Part shown: positions 22,319-34,359 of the stretch, in pieces
Layout: the number at the start of each line of letters is the position of its first letter
Position numbering within the stretch: the first letter of the stretch is position 1
DNA from: Carettochelys insculpta
Taxonomy: Eukaryota; Chordata; Testudines; Carettochelyidae
Direction: 5' to 3'
NCBI RefSeq assembly: GCF_033958435.1
Contig: NC_134137.1
Span: 123,602,001 to 123,666,000, forward strand
DNA length: 64,000 nt
Program-made: the position numbers and the translations under genes
The notes under the pieces: generated by a model
The model's database searches: none
Told to the model about the DNA's origin: nothing
Seen by the model: the letters and a program-made list of their open reading frames with translations, nothing else

Positions 22319-23029
22319 AGCCGTGTCTACACGTGCACGCTACTTCGAAGTAGCGGCACTAACTTCGAAATAGCACCCGTCACGGCTACATGTGTCGGGC
22401 GCTATTTCGAAGTTAACTTCGACGTTAGGCGGCAAGACGTCGAAGTCGCTATCCTCATCAGGAGATGGGGATAGCGCCCTACTTCGACGTTCAACGTCGA
22501 AGTAGGGACCGTGTAGTCATTGCGCGTCCCGCAACTTCGAAATAGCGGGGTCCGCCATGGTGGCCGTCAGCTGAGGGGTTGAGAGATGCTCTCTCTCCAG
22601 CCCCTGCGGGGCTCTATGGTCACCGTGGGCAGCAGCCCTTAGCCCAGGGCTTCTGGCTGCTGCTGCGGCAGCTGGGGATCCATGCTGCAGGCACAGGGTC
22701 TGCAACCAGTTGTCGGCTCTGTGGATCTTGTGTTGTTTAGTGCAACTGTGTCTGGGAGGGGCCCTTTAAGGGAGCGGCTTGCTGTTGAGTCCGCCCTGTG
22801 ACCCTGTCTGCAGCTGTGCCTGGCACCCTTATTTCAATGTGTGCTACTGTGGCGTGTAGACATTCCCTCGCAGCACCTATTTCGATGTGGTGCTGCGCAA
22901 CGTCGAAGTTGAACATCGACATTGCCAGCCCTGGAGGACGTGTAGACGTTATTCATCGAAATAGCCTATTTTGATGTTGCTACATCGAAATAAGCTATTT
23001 CGATGTAGGCTTCACGTGTAGACGTAGCC
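22319..23029 (+). mobile_element. PIF/Harbinger MITE, ~711 bp, inserted in the RTE LINE
   Basis: The ends are AGCCGTGTCTACACGTGC and CACGTGTAGACGTAGCC, with an exact TAT duplication at 22316-22318 and 23030-23032. It is in the same orientation as copy A. The left ~330 bp correspond to copy A's left end and the right ~380 bp to its right end. A relic of the transposase start (ATGGATCCCCAG on minus, then a short CAG run and a stop) lies at 22640-22685. Confidence 0.94.
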
Positions 23030-23464
23030 TATATCTTCACATTGCTTCTCTAACCATGTCTCCTTATATTTTCTGGCTGCTTTCCTTACCTCTTTGCATT
23101 TCACCCTATGTCACTGTTCTGCCATCTCAGAAACATCTCTTCTGATCTTCAACACTCTCTTCTCTTGAACTAACTTCAGTGTCTCCTGGGTAATCCACTT
23201 CTCATAGATCTTTTCTTCTTCTGGAACAGTCTGCTCAACTGTCTCTTCTACAGCGATGGCTGTCCCTGTGACTCTCTTATCTAGGTCTTTGTGACGATAT
23301 CCTTAATCTTCCCTTCGAGTGTTGCTCTGTATGCATTCCCTGTTCCTTTCTCACATGGCCTTGCCACCATATATTACCATTAGTCTAATGCAATCCAAAA
23401 CACAATTTGTTTTAACTATCCAATTGTCTAGACTTACAGACACCAGGATCACTTTGCCCCTGAG

Positions 23465-24204
23465 TAGAGCCCTACCAAACTCATGGTCCATTTTGGTCAA
23501 TTTCATGGTCATAGGATTTTCAAAATGGTACAGTTCATGGTTTCAACTTTTTAAAAATTACAGTGTTGTATTTGTAGGGATCCTGACCCAAAAGGAATTG
23601 GGGGGAAGTCACAACGTTATTGTATGGGGGTTGCCGTATTGCTACCCTTACTTCTGACAGCAGCCCTGCATTCAGAGCTGGGCTGCTGGAGAGTGGTGGT
23701 TGCTAGCCAGGAATCCATCTCTTAAAGCAAAGCTACCACAAGCAGCAGTGCAGAAGGTAGGATGGCCTGGTGTAGTGTTGCCACCCTCACTTCCGTGCTG
23801 TTGTCTGCTGAGCTGGGCTCTTAATCAACAGCCACCACCCTCTGGCTACCCAGCTCTGAAAGCAGCAGTACAGAAGTAAGGGAGACATGGGTCGGTATTG
23901 CCATCCTTACATCTGTGCCACTGTTGGTAGGGTGCTGCTTTCAGAGCTGGGCACATGGTCAACATTTCAATGGCCACTCTCCAGCTGCCCTGCTCTGAAG
24001 GCAGTGCAGAAGTAAAAGTGGCAATACATGACCCAAAGAACTTTGTAATCCCCCCGAACTCTCTTTTGGGAACAGAACCCTCAATTTGAGAAATCCTGGT
24101 ATCCTCCCCCATGAAAGGTATATAGTATGGAGTAAAAGCACACAAAAGGCCAGATTTCACAGTCTGTGGTGTGTTTTACAAGGCTGTGAATTCGATAGGC
24201 CACT
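23465..24204. mobile_element. hAT-type non-autonomous element (TAGRGCCCTACCAAA ends), long form
   Basis: The left end TAGAGCCCTACCAAAC and right end GATAGGCCACTA are imperfectly inverted. The flanks CCCCTGAG (23457-23464) and CCCATAAC (24205-24212) agree at 5 of 8 positions, consistent with an old 8-bp duplication. The interior includes repeated CTGCTTTCAGAGCTGGGC modules. The same family is present, better preserved, at 38070-38590. Confidence 0.7.
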
Positions 24205-24212
24205 ACCCATAA

Positions 24213-27200
24213 CTATTAACAGGATGCAAGTCAGCTATTGTTTATCAGTGCCCTAGATTTGAACAGGACATAGAAAATATCATATACAACTAAAAAGGGG
24301 GAACTTAGATACAGGGAGTGCAGTGATCCTGAAAATCTGGAGGGTGACTTATTTCTTCAGCTATTAAGCTTGTAAGCTCACATTTGTGCCTGCAAAATGG
24401 GTAATAGTACTTGTATATAAGTCCCCCTGGTGCCCATTCTAATCTGCACATGCACATACCAAATCAGCAGGTGAGATTTTGCACACACAGACACAACACA
24501 TCTTGTTTAATGGTGCAAATCCGATGCCAGTGTTTGAAAGTTTCTCTCCAAATGTTCCCTATCACTATGACAAGTAATGTTCCTTATCAGACAGCTGGAT
24601 GCACAATGCAGGTAAGCAGCTTTTAGCAATAGAAAGTAAAAATAAATTAGGCTTTGTTACTGCTAAATTAAACATGTTAACTCTTATTCAGGTGTTCATT
24701 ATGCCGGTATTAGGGGTTATCTCCCTGCATCCATTTGCTGACATAATGGGAGAGCGGGTTGGACCTCGTCACTGGAGACTCAGTTCCTTAATTTAGAATC
24801 CCCAACATCTGTTATTTAAAATAAAATCAGCCTTCAGACAGTAGGAGAAAGTATCAGGGAATATAATATTTAGCTACATATTTTAAACTAGTGGGCCTTG
24901 CTCTTCTCCCATTTTAACTGATTTAAATAAGCAGTAACTCCACTGAACCCACCAGAATAAAAACAGCAACAAGGAAAGTAAAATCAGGCCCTTACAGATT
25001 AATTAAAATGCAATAACAGAAAATAAAAACTGAGCCGAGGTTGAAAGTATAACAATGATAATGACACAGCACTTTGTCAGTGTACGCGAGACCAACAAAT
25101 GAAACATTATGTTAGCTTGTGAATGTTGATAAGCGTAGGAGGGATTCTGTGCTGTGCCTCCAAGAGACGTGGCACAGAACTTCCAGACCAGCAGGATAGG
25201 GGCTAAAAAGGCTTTAAACTAGTTATGCATTCTCACAATGCTGAGAAAGTCTAAGGACCAAAGGGGCCTCCAGCATAACATTGACAGCCTGGGGGCGGGG
25301 AGGGATCGGGCATGGAAATTATGGCAGCTTCCTTTGGTTGTCCATCAGATTGCAACACTTTCCAGGCTCTCTGTAGTTTGCTATCCCAAACCCCATCCCT
25401 GTAGGTAACCTCTTTCCAGGGATTGAGGGAGTCCCCATAATATAGCCTACGGCCATAGTCTGCACCTTGGGAGTTCTTTGCAGGCCAGATCAGGGTCTTA
25501 CATCATTCCAATCCTTGTACCCAGAATAAAGGGAGAAGAACAAAAGAGTATCTTGCCCATGATCTGTCTATAAGCAGAACATAGATTCCCCGGATTCTTA
25601 ACCTCTGTCTCGGGAATTGACAGTTTCTCCTCTCGAGTGGTAGTTCACAAAACTCTTACTCTAATCTGCTAATCACCCCTGTGTGGGACGACTGAGCTTG
25701 TTAACAAAGTGTCTAGGTTTCTGGTTCATTCACCAAACAAGCATGGGATTTCCTCCCACTTCAAATAAAAATGCACCTGGGAGGCCCATCTGAATTTTAC
25801 CTTCCCTTTATCAAAATTTCTAGAAGATGGGCCATGTGAGTATCCTTGGCAACTGGCCCCACTGGCAACAGCATTCGCCTGAGCTTGCGCACAAAACTAA
25901 ATAACTACCTTTTTTATATATTTCAGCTGTTTGTAGGAATAGTGCTTACTGTATCTGTTTAAAATGTAAACAAGTTTACATCTAGCCAATAACTCTTACC
26001 GCAGGCTGTTTTTCCTAGAAATGGTGCTCTGTGCAACTTCGTTATGCCCTCAAGAAAAGAAGATTTAAAATGTTTTAAAATTCTCTAATCCTGCCTAATA
26101 GCTGCTGATCCCTGAAACATTTAAAGACTTCATGTATTATTCAAGCCTTCCTTTTTTACGAAAGTTATATCCATCTCATAAGGAACACAACATTTCCATG
26201 CATGCTGTAATTGGTCAGTGAATTTTAAGTGATGATTATCATAAAAACAAAACAAAAAACAACACTTTCGTACTGTTCAATGTATTCATTGGAGAAAATT
26301 GTACTTTGCTTCTGGACATTCAGACAGGGAAAAAATGCCAAATTCACTGTGTATGTCATTCACTGTAAATTATTCTCTACTTATAAACAAAACATTTCAA
26401 AGCTTTTATCCAGTATGAGGCAAGGTCCTGGGGTGAAGGTAACGAACACTCCAAAGCTATATCGACCAAAGATTGATACATGCTTCCTGCCCTGCAGTCA
26501 CTTTGTGAAAATCAGGTGAGGACAAAGGGCATGTGACAGGATCATGTGACTCAGAACAAGGTCTGACGGAGGATGTGATGGCTGCCTGAGTTAGGTCAGG
26601 AGTGAGCTATTTTCCTTCAAAAAGCAGGAGGTTGAACTAAGTTAGTAGCAAGAGGCCCTGGGCAGGAAAAGTGGAGCAGTTTGTGCTACGAGAGCAGAGC
26701 TCCCAAGTAGTTAGAGCTCCAAAGCAAGAAACCTGTGGTAGATGATGTGTGCATGGGGGGGGGTGGTTTCCCCCATGCTGCCAGCTTAAAAGATAGTATA
26801 GCCACCTCTATCAGCTAGGAGGTAAAGGGAGAAGGAAGCTAAGCCCAGAAGAAAGGCTGGATGCTTCCGTGGAACAGGACAGACCCTGAGAAGCAGGACT
26901 GTGTTTGGCAAGACGTTTTTTTCTATTTCCTTTTGGCATTTGATTTTAGTTCCGGAGGGGGTGAATTTTTGTGATGTTGCCAGTGAGCTAACAGCACTGG
27001 GAGGTGGTAAATCACTACAGTCATTGAGAAAGGAAATTGAGGCAGGAAAAGGTCTTGAAGCTAAACTGGGCAAGTCCCTTCTGCACTCTTCTATCAAAAT
27101 CCCTTATGTTTGATATTGTGCTTAAAAACATATTCAATTCTTAATTAATACACAGTGCATGAATCAGAGGTATACTTTCTATGTGTAATTTAGGAAAGGG

Positions 27201-27983
27201 ATTCTGATGGGATCTGTGCTAAGTCTTACTGTAATGGATCTGATACTCAGTTGCCCTCGGAGCAGATATTAAGTTGGATGTAAGGTGATAGACAGGCATG
27301 TGCCTTTCTCTTTGGGGTAGAGAACCCGCTTTTGGCAATTGGGGAACCTGTGCAATCACTCAAACACCTTTGTGCAAACAAACAGTCCATCTGCCCCTCC
27401 AACTTCACTCCCTTGCTCCCAGGTCAATGCACTTCTTTTCCTTTAGTGCTAACTAATTCTTGAGGGCAGTTCAAGCTCCAAGTGCCTCTATAGGTGACCC
27501 ACTCAGGGCCTGTCCTCCAGCCTTGAGCTCACATTCTCAGCTTGCTGTGTCCCTGCAGCAATATGTGCCACAGCATTCTTCTGGAATGGCATCCTCATAC
27601 TGGAGGAGAGCTGATGGAAGAAAGTGGGGTGGGATTTCCTGCCAGCCAATCAGAGCTCTGAGGATGGCCCTTGTATGCTGCTGATATATGGCAGAAGCAT
27701 ACATAACAAATCACATATATATCCCCTTTAAAGTCCCTCTCCACTTCAGGATGAATGGGTAGAAGGGGGATCTTATTGTGAATGACAATCAGATCCTGAA
27801 AAATCAAGCAGATATTTTTAACTATGTGCCACGTGTCTTCAGAATTATGGGCCATGTATAGGTGATGCTATACATATTCACTCAAATTCCTGCCCTGTTT
27901 CCCCTCCCACTTCTCTTGGGCACTAGCAATGTGGTAACTACTAATGACAACCAACGATTTCTTGTCTGTGTTAGTAAGGGCCC
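24213..27983. other. Intergenic DNA, nothing recognised
   Basis: No gene is recognised and no repeat was identified with confidence. The sequence is mixed, with AT-rich parts (25900-26450) and purine-rich parts (26560-27080). Confidence 0.4.
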
Positions 27984-27986
27984 TAA

Positions 27987-28423
27987 GGCTACGTCTACAC
28001 ATGCCTCTCCCTTTCAGAAGGGGCATGTAAATGAAGTGGGTCAAAATGCTAATGAGGTGCTGATATGAATACTGAGTACCTCATTTGTATAATGATGGCC
28101 ACCTGGAACATCAAAAGTGCTGCTTTCGAATTGCAAACCTAGCTGTGTAGACGAGGTTCCTTCAAAAAGAAACCCTGATTTTGAAACCATCCTTCTTCCC
28201 AATTTTTTGGGGGAAGCAGGGTGCTTTCAAAATCGGGGTTTCCTTTCAAAGGAACCCTGTCTACACAGCTAGTTTGCAATTTGAAAGTAGCACTTTTGAT
28301 GCTCCAGGTGGCCACCATTGTGCAAATGAGGCACTGAATATTCATATTAGCGCCTCATTAGAGTTTTGACCCGCTTCATTTACATGCCCCTTCTGAAAGG
28401 GAAGGGCACATGTAGACGTAGCC
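27987..28423. mobile_element. MITE with GGCTACGTCTACACATG termini (type 3)
   Basis: The ends GGCTACGTCTACACATGCC and GCACATGTAGACGTAGCC are perfect over most of their length. The inner arms continue as long inverted repeats (TTTCAGAAGGGGCATGTAAA and its mirror). The flanks are TAA (27984-27986) and TGA (28424-28426), differing at one base. The interior holds CTTTCGAATTGCAAA and CTTTCAAAATCGGGG motifs. It is non-coding. Confidence 0.85.
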
Positions 28424-28426
28424 TGA

Positions 28427-28960
28427 ATGTTGATGTGGTATAATATTGAACTAGGGAGAACTGATGAGGAAGTAGCTGGTGATTCTATGCAAACAATGCA
28501 CAGTTGGGTTCCTTTTAGGCTTCAGGCAAATGGAGCCTGGAGGCCTAATCTGATCAGCTCATCACATGGAAGCATACTTTTGTGCTCAGATATCATTTTA
28601 TTCTTTATTTGGCTGGTGATTAATGGAACAGCTGAACTAAGCAGCAGATTGGTTTTTGACAAACTAGCTTTTGAGAGTACAACCATCCAAACTATGGACA
28701 TATGCTGATGTGAGTTTGTAAATGTCCACTTTCAAAATTTCCCGACACAAATTCAAAGAGAAGAAAATGTCTGTGATCTGGATATATTCTTGATAAGACC
28801 AATGATCCTCTCAAGACAGACTATGCTGGAGGGGCATATAGTGATTTTGAAGACAGACATCCCTCAGCATTTTTTCCAAAACTTACCTATACCATCAGTT
28901 GATATAAAATGAGACCATGTAGTGGATAAGAATTAGGTAGTAGCTCTTCAAATAGTTTCC
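28427..28960. other. Intergenic DNA, nothing recognised
   Basis: No gene or repeat family is seen here. Confidence 0.4.
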
Positions 28961-28962
28961 AA

Positions 28963-29055
28963 AGGTAGTTGTGTTAGTCTGTTTCAGAAAAAACAAAAAA
29001 ACAAGGAGTCTGGTGGCATCTTAAAGGCTAACAATTTTATTATGGCACAAGCTGA
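28963..29055. repeat. Inverted-repeat element family, left half only
   Basis: The segment reads AGGTAGTTGTGTTAGTCTG, then GGAGTCTGGTGGCATCTTAA and GGCTAACAATTTTATTATGG, followed by GCACAAGCTGATC. This is the left arm of the family also seen at 18393 and 53289. It runs into the (TA)n tract. Confidence 0.6.
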
Positions 29056-29062
29056 TCTCCTT

Positions 29063-29063
29063 G

Positions 29064-29101
<38 letters not shown>
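29063..29101. repeat. (TA)n microsatellite
   Basis: An almost pure alternating TATATA run of about 38 bases. Confidence 0.9.
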
Positions 29102-29106
<5 letters not shown>

Positions 29107-29127
29107 ATAAACTCTGGATTCTATAAT

Positions 29128-29207
29128 AAACCCTGGATTCTTTTTTTCCTCTCCAATTTTCATATATATATGTGAAAAGTGGAGAGGAAAAAGAGAATCC
29201 AGGGTTT
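29128..29207. repeat. 80-bp near-perfect palindrome
   Basis: The arm 29128-29155 (AAACCCTGGATTC onward) is the reverse complement of 29180-29207 except for one T/C difference. The 24-base centre is itself self-complementary around ATATATATAT. It could extrude as a hairpin or cruciform. A further direct copy of CTGGATTCTATAATAAA lies just upstream. Confidence 0.85.
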
Positions 29208-30790
29208 ATATAAGCAGGTTGAGGCAGGGAAGAAGAAGAAGTGAAAAAAAAGGGGTACCTGTCATTAGCAGAACCAGTTAATGAAGCTAATTAAGTAGGA
29301 TGTGCCTGATTCCTGGAAATATCAAAAGTAGGGAAATTACTCTTGTAATGGATAAGATAAGATCTTTATTCAGGCCAAGGTAAAAGGTGGTTTTGCCATT
29401 GTCTTCAGTGGAGCCAGTATATCACCTCATACATTGGCAGGTAATTGCAGGAGTATATCCCCTCCCCTGAACCAGATGTTTGCTGTGTTACATGAAAACT
29501 GATGAATTATTTTTGTAGTAACACCTATAATGAGCACAAAAGAAACATTCACTTCACATACACAAATAGCAGATTAAAAACTGGCAGATGCAGCACGTTC
29601 TTCAGTTTTTGCTGTTTGTGTCATATGAAAATGTAAGCTATATCAGGCTCTATGAATGTTCTATAAAGTTATACCCAGAACATGACACAGTGGAATGGAA
29701 TAATATATACGCACATACATACATACCAGGCACAAGAAGATCCAGTGGGTAGAAGCTGAAGTCTGCAACCTTCCAGATGGAAATTAGGTAAGAAATAGTG
29801 AGGGTAATTACCCATTCAAAAAATTACCAAGGGAGTAAATTCTGCATCATTAGTGAGGCTTGAATCAAGACTGAATGTTGTTCTAAAAGATATGATGTAG
29901 TTCAGCAATACCTTAAATGGCTAAGCAAATGAATCAGTGGGCAAAATTCTATGGCATCAGTGGGCATAATGGTCTTTCCCTAGTCTATGAATTTGTGTAT
30001 CCGTCCTACATTTCTCTCAAATTGAAAAAAAAAAACAATTATAATATTACTAATGTCAGCCCACTCTGAGTTCTCTCCTTTCATCTTCTGTCTTTTCGTC
30101 TTTCTTTCTGCATATGCTTTTTTCCTCCTGTACAGTGCACTGCCTCAGATTATTTTTTCAACTAGTGCTTTAAAAATGTAGCTTATATTTCTACAAGACA
30201 ATCAGGTGTGCATTTCTTTGCTTAATGTTTGAGGGCCTAGAGCAGGGCAATGCGGGTGCTGGGGTAAGGCAGGGGGGAGGAGGAGTGATTATATGGCCAC
30301 GGCGAAGAGTTTATCTTTAAGGGTAGACACGAGAGGGTGGCCTTTGGAAATGTTTTGGAGGTAGAAAGCACAACCTGTAAGTATGGCCTGTTTTTGCAGG
30401 ACCAAAGTGGACAGCAGATTGAAAAGGATGCCCCCTCCCACCCCTTCCTGAGCCTGAGTGATAAAGCAAATGGAGATGGTGACAATAGAGGCAAAACAGA
30501 CAAATGCAAGGAGCTCCGTTTTCCCAAGCAAAGCTGGAGTTGACTGGAAGACCCGCAAGAAGAGATGTGAGAGAGACAAGCTGGGAGTAAATGGACAGAG
30601 ACAGATGAGGACGGGACAGGTCGATTTGTGAATCCTCAACAGTAACTGCAGCCAGGAAAGTAGAGTAAGGAGAGGCAGAAGCCAAGTCAGAGCTCTGTAG
30701 GATCCCCATGACAGTGGGAAAGTAGAGGAGGGCCTTAAAAAAAAGACATTAAAGGCAGAGAGATTGGAGGAAAAGTAGATTAATTTATAT
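29208..30790. other. Intergenic DNA, nothing recognised
   Basis: No gene is recognised. A purine-rich part at about 30230-30760 gives short open frames without recognisable domains. Confidence 0.4.
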
Positions 30791-30792
30791 TT

Positions 30793-31003
30793 TAAGACCC
30801 AAAAGGACCATTATGATCATCCAATCTGACCTGAGAAGACATTACTGCAAAAGCTCATCAGAAAAAGGCTCTTAATCCTCAGTGCAGAAAGGAAGGGTTT
30901 AATTAAATTGCTGTATTCCAGCACTGGTGCAATATGTCGCACTGCATGTTCTATGACCTCATCTGCTGCTATGAGCATCAGTATATTCTTGGAGCCTAAC
31001 ATT
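30793..31003 (-). mobile_element. CR1-like LINE 3' fragment
   Basis: The words CCAAAAGGACCATTATGATC and ATCCAATCTGACCT resemble the reverse complement of a sauropsid CR1 3' end. No coding part remains. The subfamily is not determined. Confidence 0.5.
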
Positions 31004-33270
31004 TCACTGAGAACTGCATTAAAGCAGTATGCAGAATGTGCTGATTGATAAAAGGTTTGTCAATGCAACTATAACTAGGGCCCAAAACTGAAGTGAGCAC
31101 TATAGTTTAGGAGCAAACACACTTGTAGATAAGCTTTTGGTGAAGTACCAAGGTGACACTTTTTATCAAATAATGTGGAATACTGCCAACCTGCCCTGAT
31201 TCACAAGTGTTCTCAGAGAGAGTAGGGGAGAATTTTGCTATGTAGTTCAGATATGTGCAGGGTCAGAGAATGAAAACACATAACAAAGCTGTATGAGGGT
31301 ATTATTATAATTCTACAGGCACATGCTGAGATTTCATCTAAGCTGCTAAATATGTTGCCAGGATTACTTTATAGCAATAAATTCTCTCCATGATAAATCT
31401 AGTTCGGGGTTTGTTTTTTCTCTTCTTTTTAATGGTAGTGTGATTGGTTGGGGCACTGAATAGTTAACTACAGTCTTCAGGTGGAATATTTTGTCATGGT
31501 TCTTTAAACACAACCTTCATGGAACGGCTTGTAAAATATAATTGGATCTAATCTGTAGATTTATAATGTGTATTATACAAACCGGGATGCAACATGTCAG
31601 ACTGCAGCATTCGGTTTTGTTCATTTTTAACACGTCATTCATGTCAAGGAGAAGGTAATTTGTTACACGCCAAGCAAGCTCAAGAAACTAATTGGCCCAT
31701 TTAGAGGCATATTTTCTGTAGAAAAGTAAATTGGAATATAATTGTTTTTATGATTTTAAAGTTATACTGGTATCATCAAGTACGCTTCAATAAATCTATA
31801 TTCGATATGTCCCACTGGTCACCTCAAAGGCTACTCATTTCTCCTGACTCAGATGATCTCATGGAAGAAACAATACATGTGCTGTTTGGCGGGATGCTAT
31901 AATATTCTGATGATTTCATTGTATCATAGAAAGAACCGTTATGACAAGCAGATCTCTGCAGGCTTTGAATAACCTTACTCCAAATGAGCTTGCTCAGGAA
32001 AGAAAAATACCATCCTCCCAATAACTACACTTCTAAATCTTTGCTGAATGCATGCTTTTATACGGATGACAGCCATAAACCTACACAACCAGAATAAATT
32101 ACTCATTTACTAGAGAAAATGGTACCCTTCTCTATTACATCACCTCAGGCGAAAGCAGCATTGCACTCTAAAATCATATGCTCAATCCCACTATTTATAA
32201 AGAGGGCATTGACTTAACTTTGTCCACTTTTTAGCAGTGTGACACAAGAAGTGACGGGTCTCCATTCTGTTTGTATTAATTGTACACATGCAGCGGGAGC
32301 TGATAGTATAAGATTGATTGTAATTGAGCCATAAATTTAGCACAGAGAAACACCATCCATTTAGCTGGACAGGTCTGTGATGAAATACATTTCTAGAGCC
32401 TGGATAGCAGGCAGAGTGTCTAAGATAACAAATGACAAATGGCTACTACCACAGCAGCAGGGAGACCATCATCAATGAAAAATAAATAAAACAGTGAATT
32501 CTGAAAGCGCTACCATAAGTTATTTTCCAATGATTATGCATCACAGCCAATTTATAATGTTAAAATTCTATTTATCACCCCCAATTCCTTTTAGCTGATG
32601 AAAATATGCAGAAGTTATTAGCGCTTCTGAAATCTAAAATGTTTTGTTCCCCTTACATTGTGTCACATATATCACTGACCTCCTGCCCTACAACAGTGTA
32701 CTCTCTACAAGAAACCAAGCTACCGGTTTTTGAGTAAATATAACTAGAGGAGCTTAGTCTGCCTGAAGGCAACAGAGCCTAAGCTGGCACATGTTGTCTT
32801 AGTGCCATTGAATTCAACGGAGCTATGACAATTTTCATCAGCTGAGTTGCTGCTCCAAGATCTAGCTGCTGCCATTTGAAAACAATCCCCACAGCTGCTA
32901 AGGCATCGAGTTTTCAGCCATGATAACAGAAATCATCATTTCCCCCTCAAATTTTTAAGTCTTTTCCACCCAGGAAGGAAGGTGATTTTCACAGACGATG
33001 ACTGCTGTTTCCATTCTCAAACCGCTCTACACTGCCATGAGAATTATTCTGCTGGTAAAATGTAAAACAAAGTTGTTCTGTGGAAAAGTGTGAATTTTTA
33101 GTCTCGTCTCTGCCTAAATTGTTATTCTGGGGAAATTTCACAAAAAATTGCTGGTGAGGTAGCTGTGTGGCTCTCACCATCACAGCATTGAAGTACCTCC
33201 CATTGCTTAAAAGATAACAATGCTCTTTTTATTCCTTCCATAACACCAAGAAGCTGACTTCAGGCTTAGG
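31004..33270. other. Long repeat-free AT-rich stretch; candidate conserved non-coding DNA
   Basis: No transposon, gene or microsatellite is seen over about 2.3 kb, unlike the transposon-dense DNA on its right. Its composition, AT-rich with ATTTGCAT/TAAT-like words, is typical of conserved non-coding elements, but conservation cannot be judged from one genome. Confidence 0.35.
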
Positions 33271-33749
33271 TTCATAGAATCATAGGGTTGGAAGGGACCT
33301 CAGGAGGTCATCTAGTCCAGCCCCCTGCTTCAAGCAGGATCGATCTCAACTAAATCATCCCAGCCAGGACCTAGTCAAGCTGGGACTTAGAAACCTCGAG
33401 GGATGGAGAATCCTCCACCTCTCTAGTCAATACATTCCAATGCTTCACCACCCTTCTGGTGAAGTAGTGTTTGCTAATATCCAACCTACACCTCTCCCTC
33501 CAATTTCAGACAATTACTCCTTTTTCTGCTATCTGACACCACTGAGAACAGTTTCTCACACTCCTCTTTCGAGCTCCCCTTCAGGAAGTTGAAGGCTGCT
33601 ATTAAATCACCCCTAAGTCTTCTCTTCCGTAAACTAAACAAGCCCAAATCCCTCAGCCTATCCTCATATGTCTTGTGCTCCAGCCCCTTAATCATTTTTG
33701 TTGTCCTCCACTGAACCTGCTCCAGCACATCCACATCCTTTTTATACTA
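33271..33749 (-). mobile_element. CR1 LINE, 5'-truncated 3' end
   Basis: The left edge ATAGAATCATAGGGTTGGAA is the reverse complement of the CR1 3' tail. The minus strand encodes the end of CR1 ORF2: LEQVQWRTTKMIKGLEHKTY, then [20 protein letters not shown]. The open part spans 33734-33486. The copy is truncated at about 33749. Confidence 0.9.
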
Positions 33750-34359
33750 GAGGTTTTAAATGAACAGATCTGTGAGAATGAGGGTGATTGTATGGAAAAG
33801 CTTGGGCAGCAGGGCTCTGAATGTGGCAACATTATAGATGTGTTGACTTCTTCTCACAATGTGTTCCACACTCATGATCAGACTTTCATGAAGGTTTTCT
33901 CTCAAGCACTCATAAGCCTCTTTAGCCGCATCTACACTAGCCGGCTATTTCGAAGTAGCCGCGCCAACTTTGAAATAGCGCCTGCCGCGTCTACACGTGC
34001 CAAGCGCTATTTCGAAGTTGAAATCAACATAAGGCGGCGAGACGTCGAAGTCGTTATCCTCATGAGGAGATGGGAATAGCGCCCTACTTCGACGTTGAAC
34101 GTCGAAGTAGGGCATGTGTAGATGATCCGCGTCCCACAACATCGAAATAGCGTGGTCCTCCATGGCAGCCATCAGCTGAGGGGTTGACAGACACTCTCTC
34201 CAGCCCCTGAGCTCTATGGTCACCACGTGCAGCAGCCCCTTAAAGCTCCCCGCCCCCTTAATTCCTGTGCAGGAAGCTGAGAGCTCATGCAGGCAGCAGC
34301 ACTGCCACGTGCACAGCCTGCACGGACCTCAGCAGCCCCAATCCAGCACCCTGTACCTC

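Larger units (their letters stand above)
20535..23340 (-). mobile_element. 5'-truncated RTE-clade LINE, split by a Harbinger MITE
   Basis: Reading the minus strand from about 23340 to 20535 gives the linker, reverse transcriptase and C-terminal parts of an RTE-like protein, ending in an (ATG)n tail. The stretch 22319-23029 plus one TAT copy is foreign (a MITE). No endonuclease domain is seen, so the 5' end is truncated. Several frame breaks and stops make it a dead copy. Confidence 0.85.
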
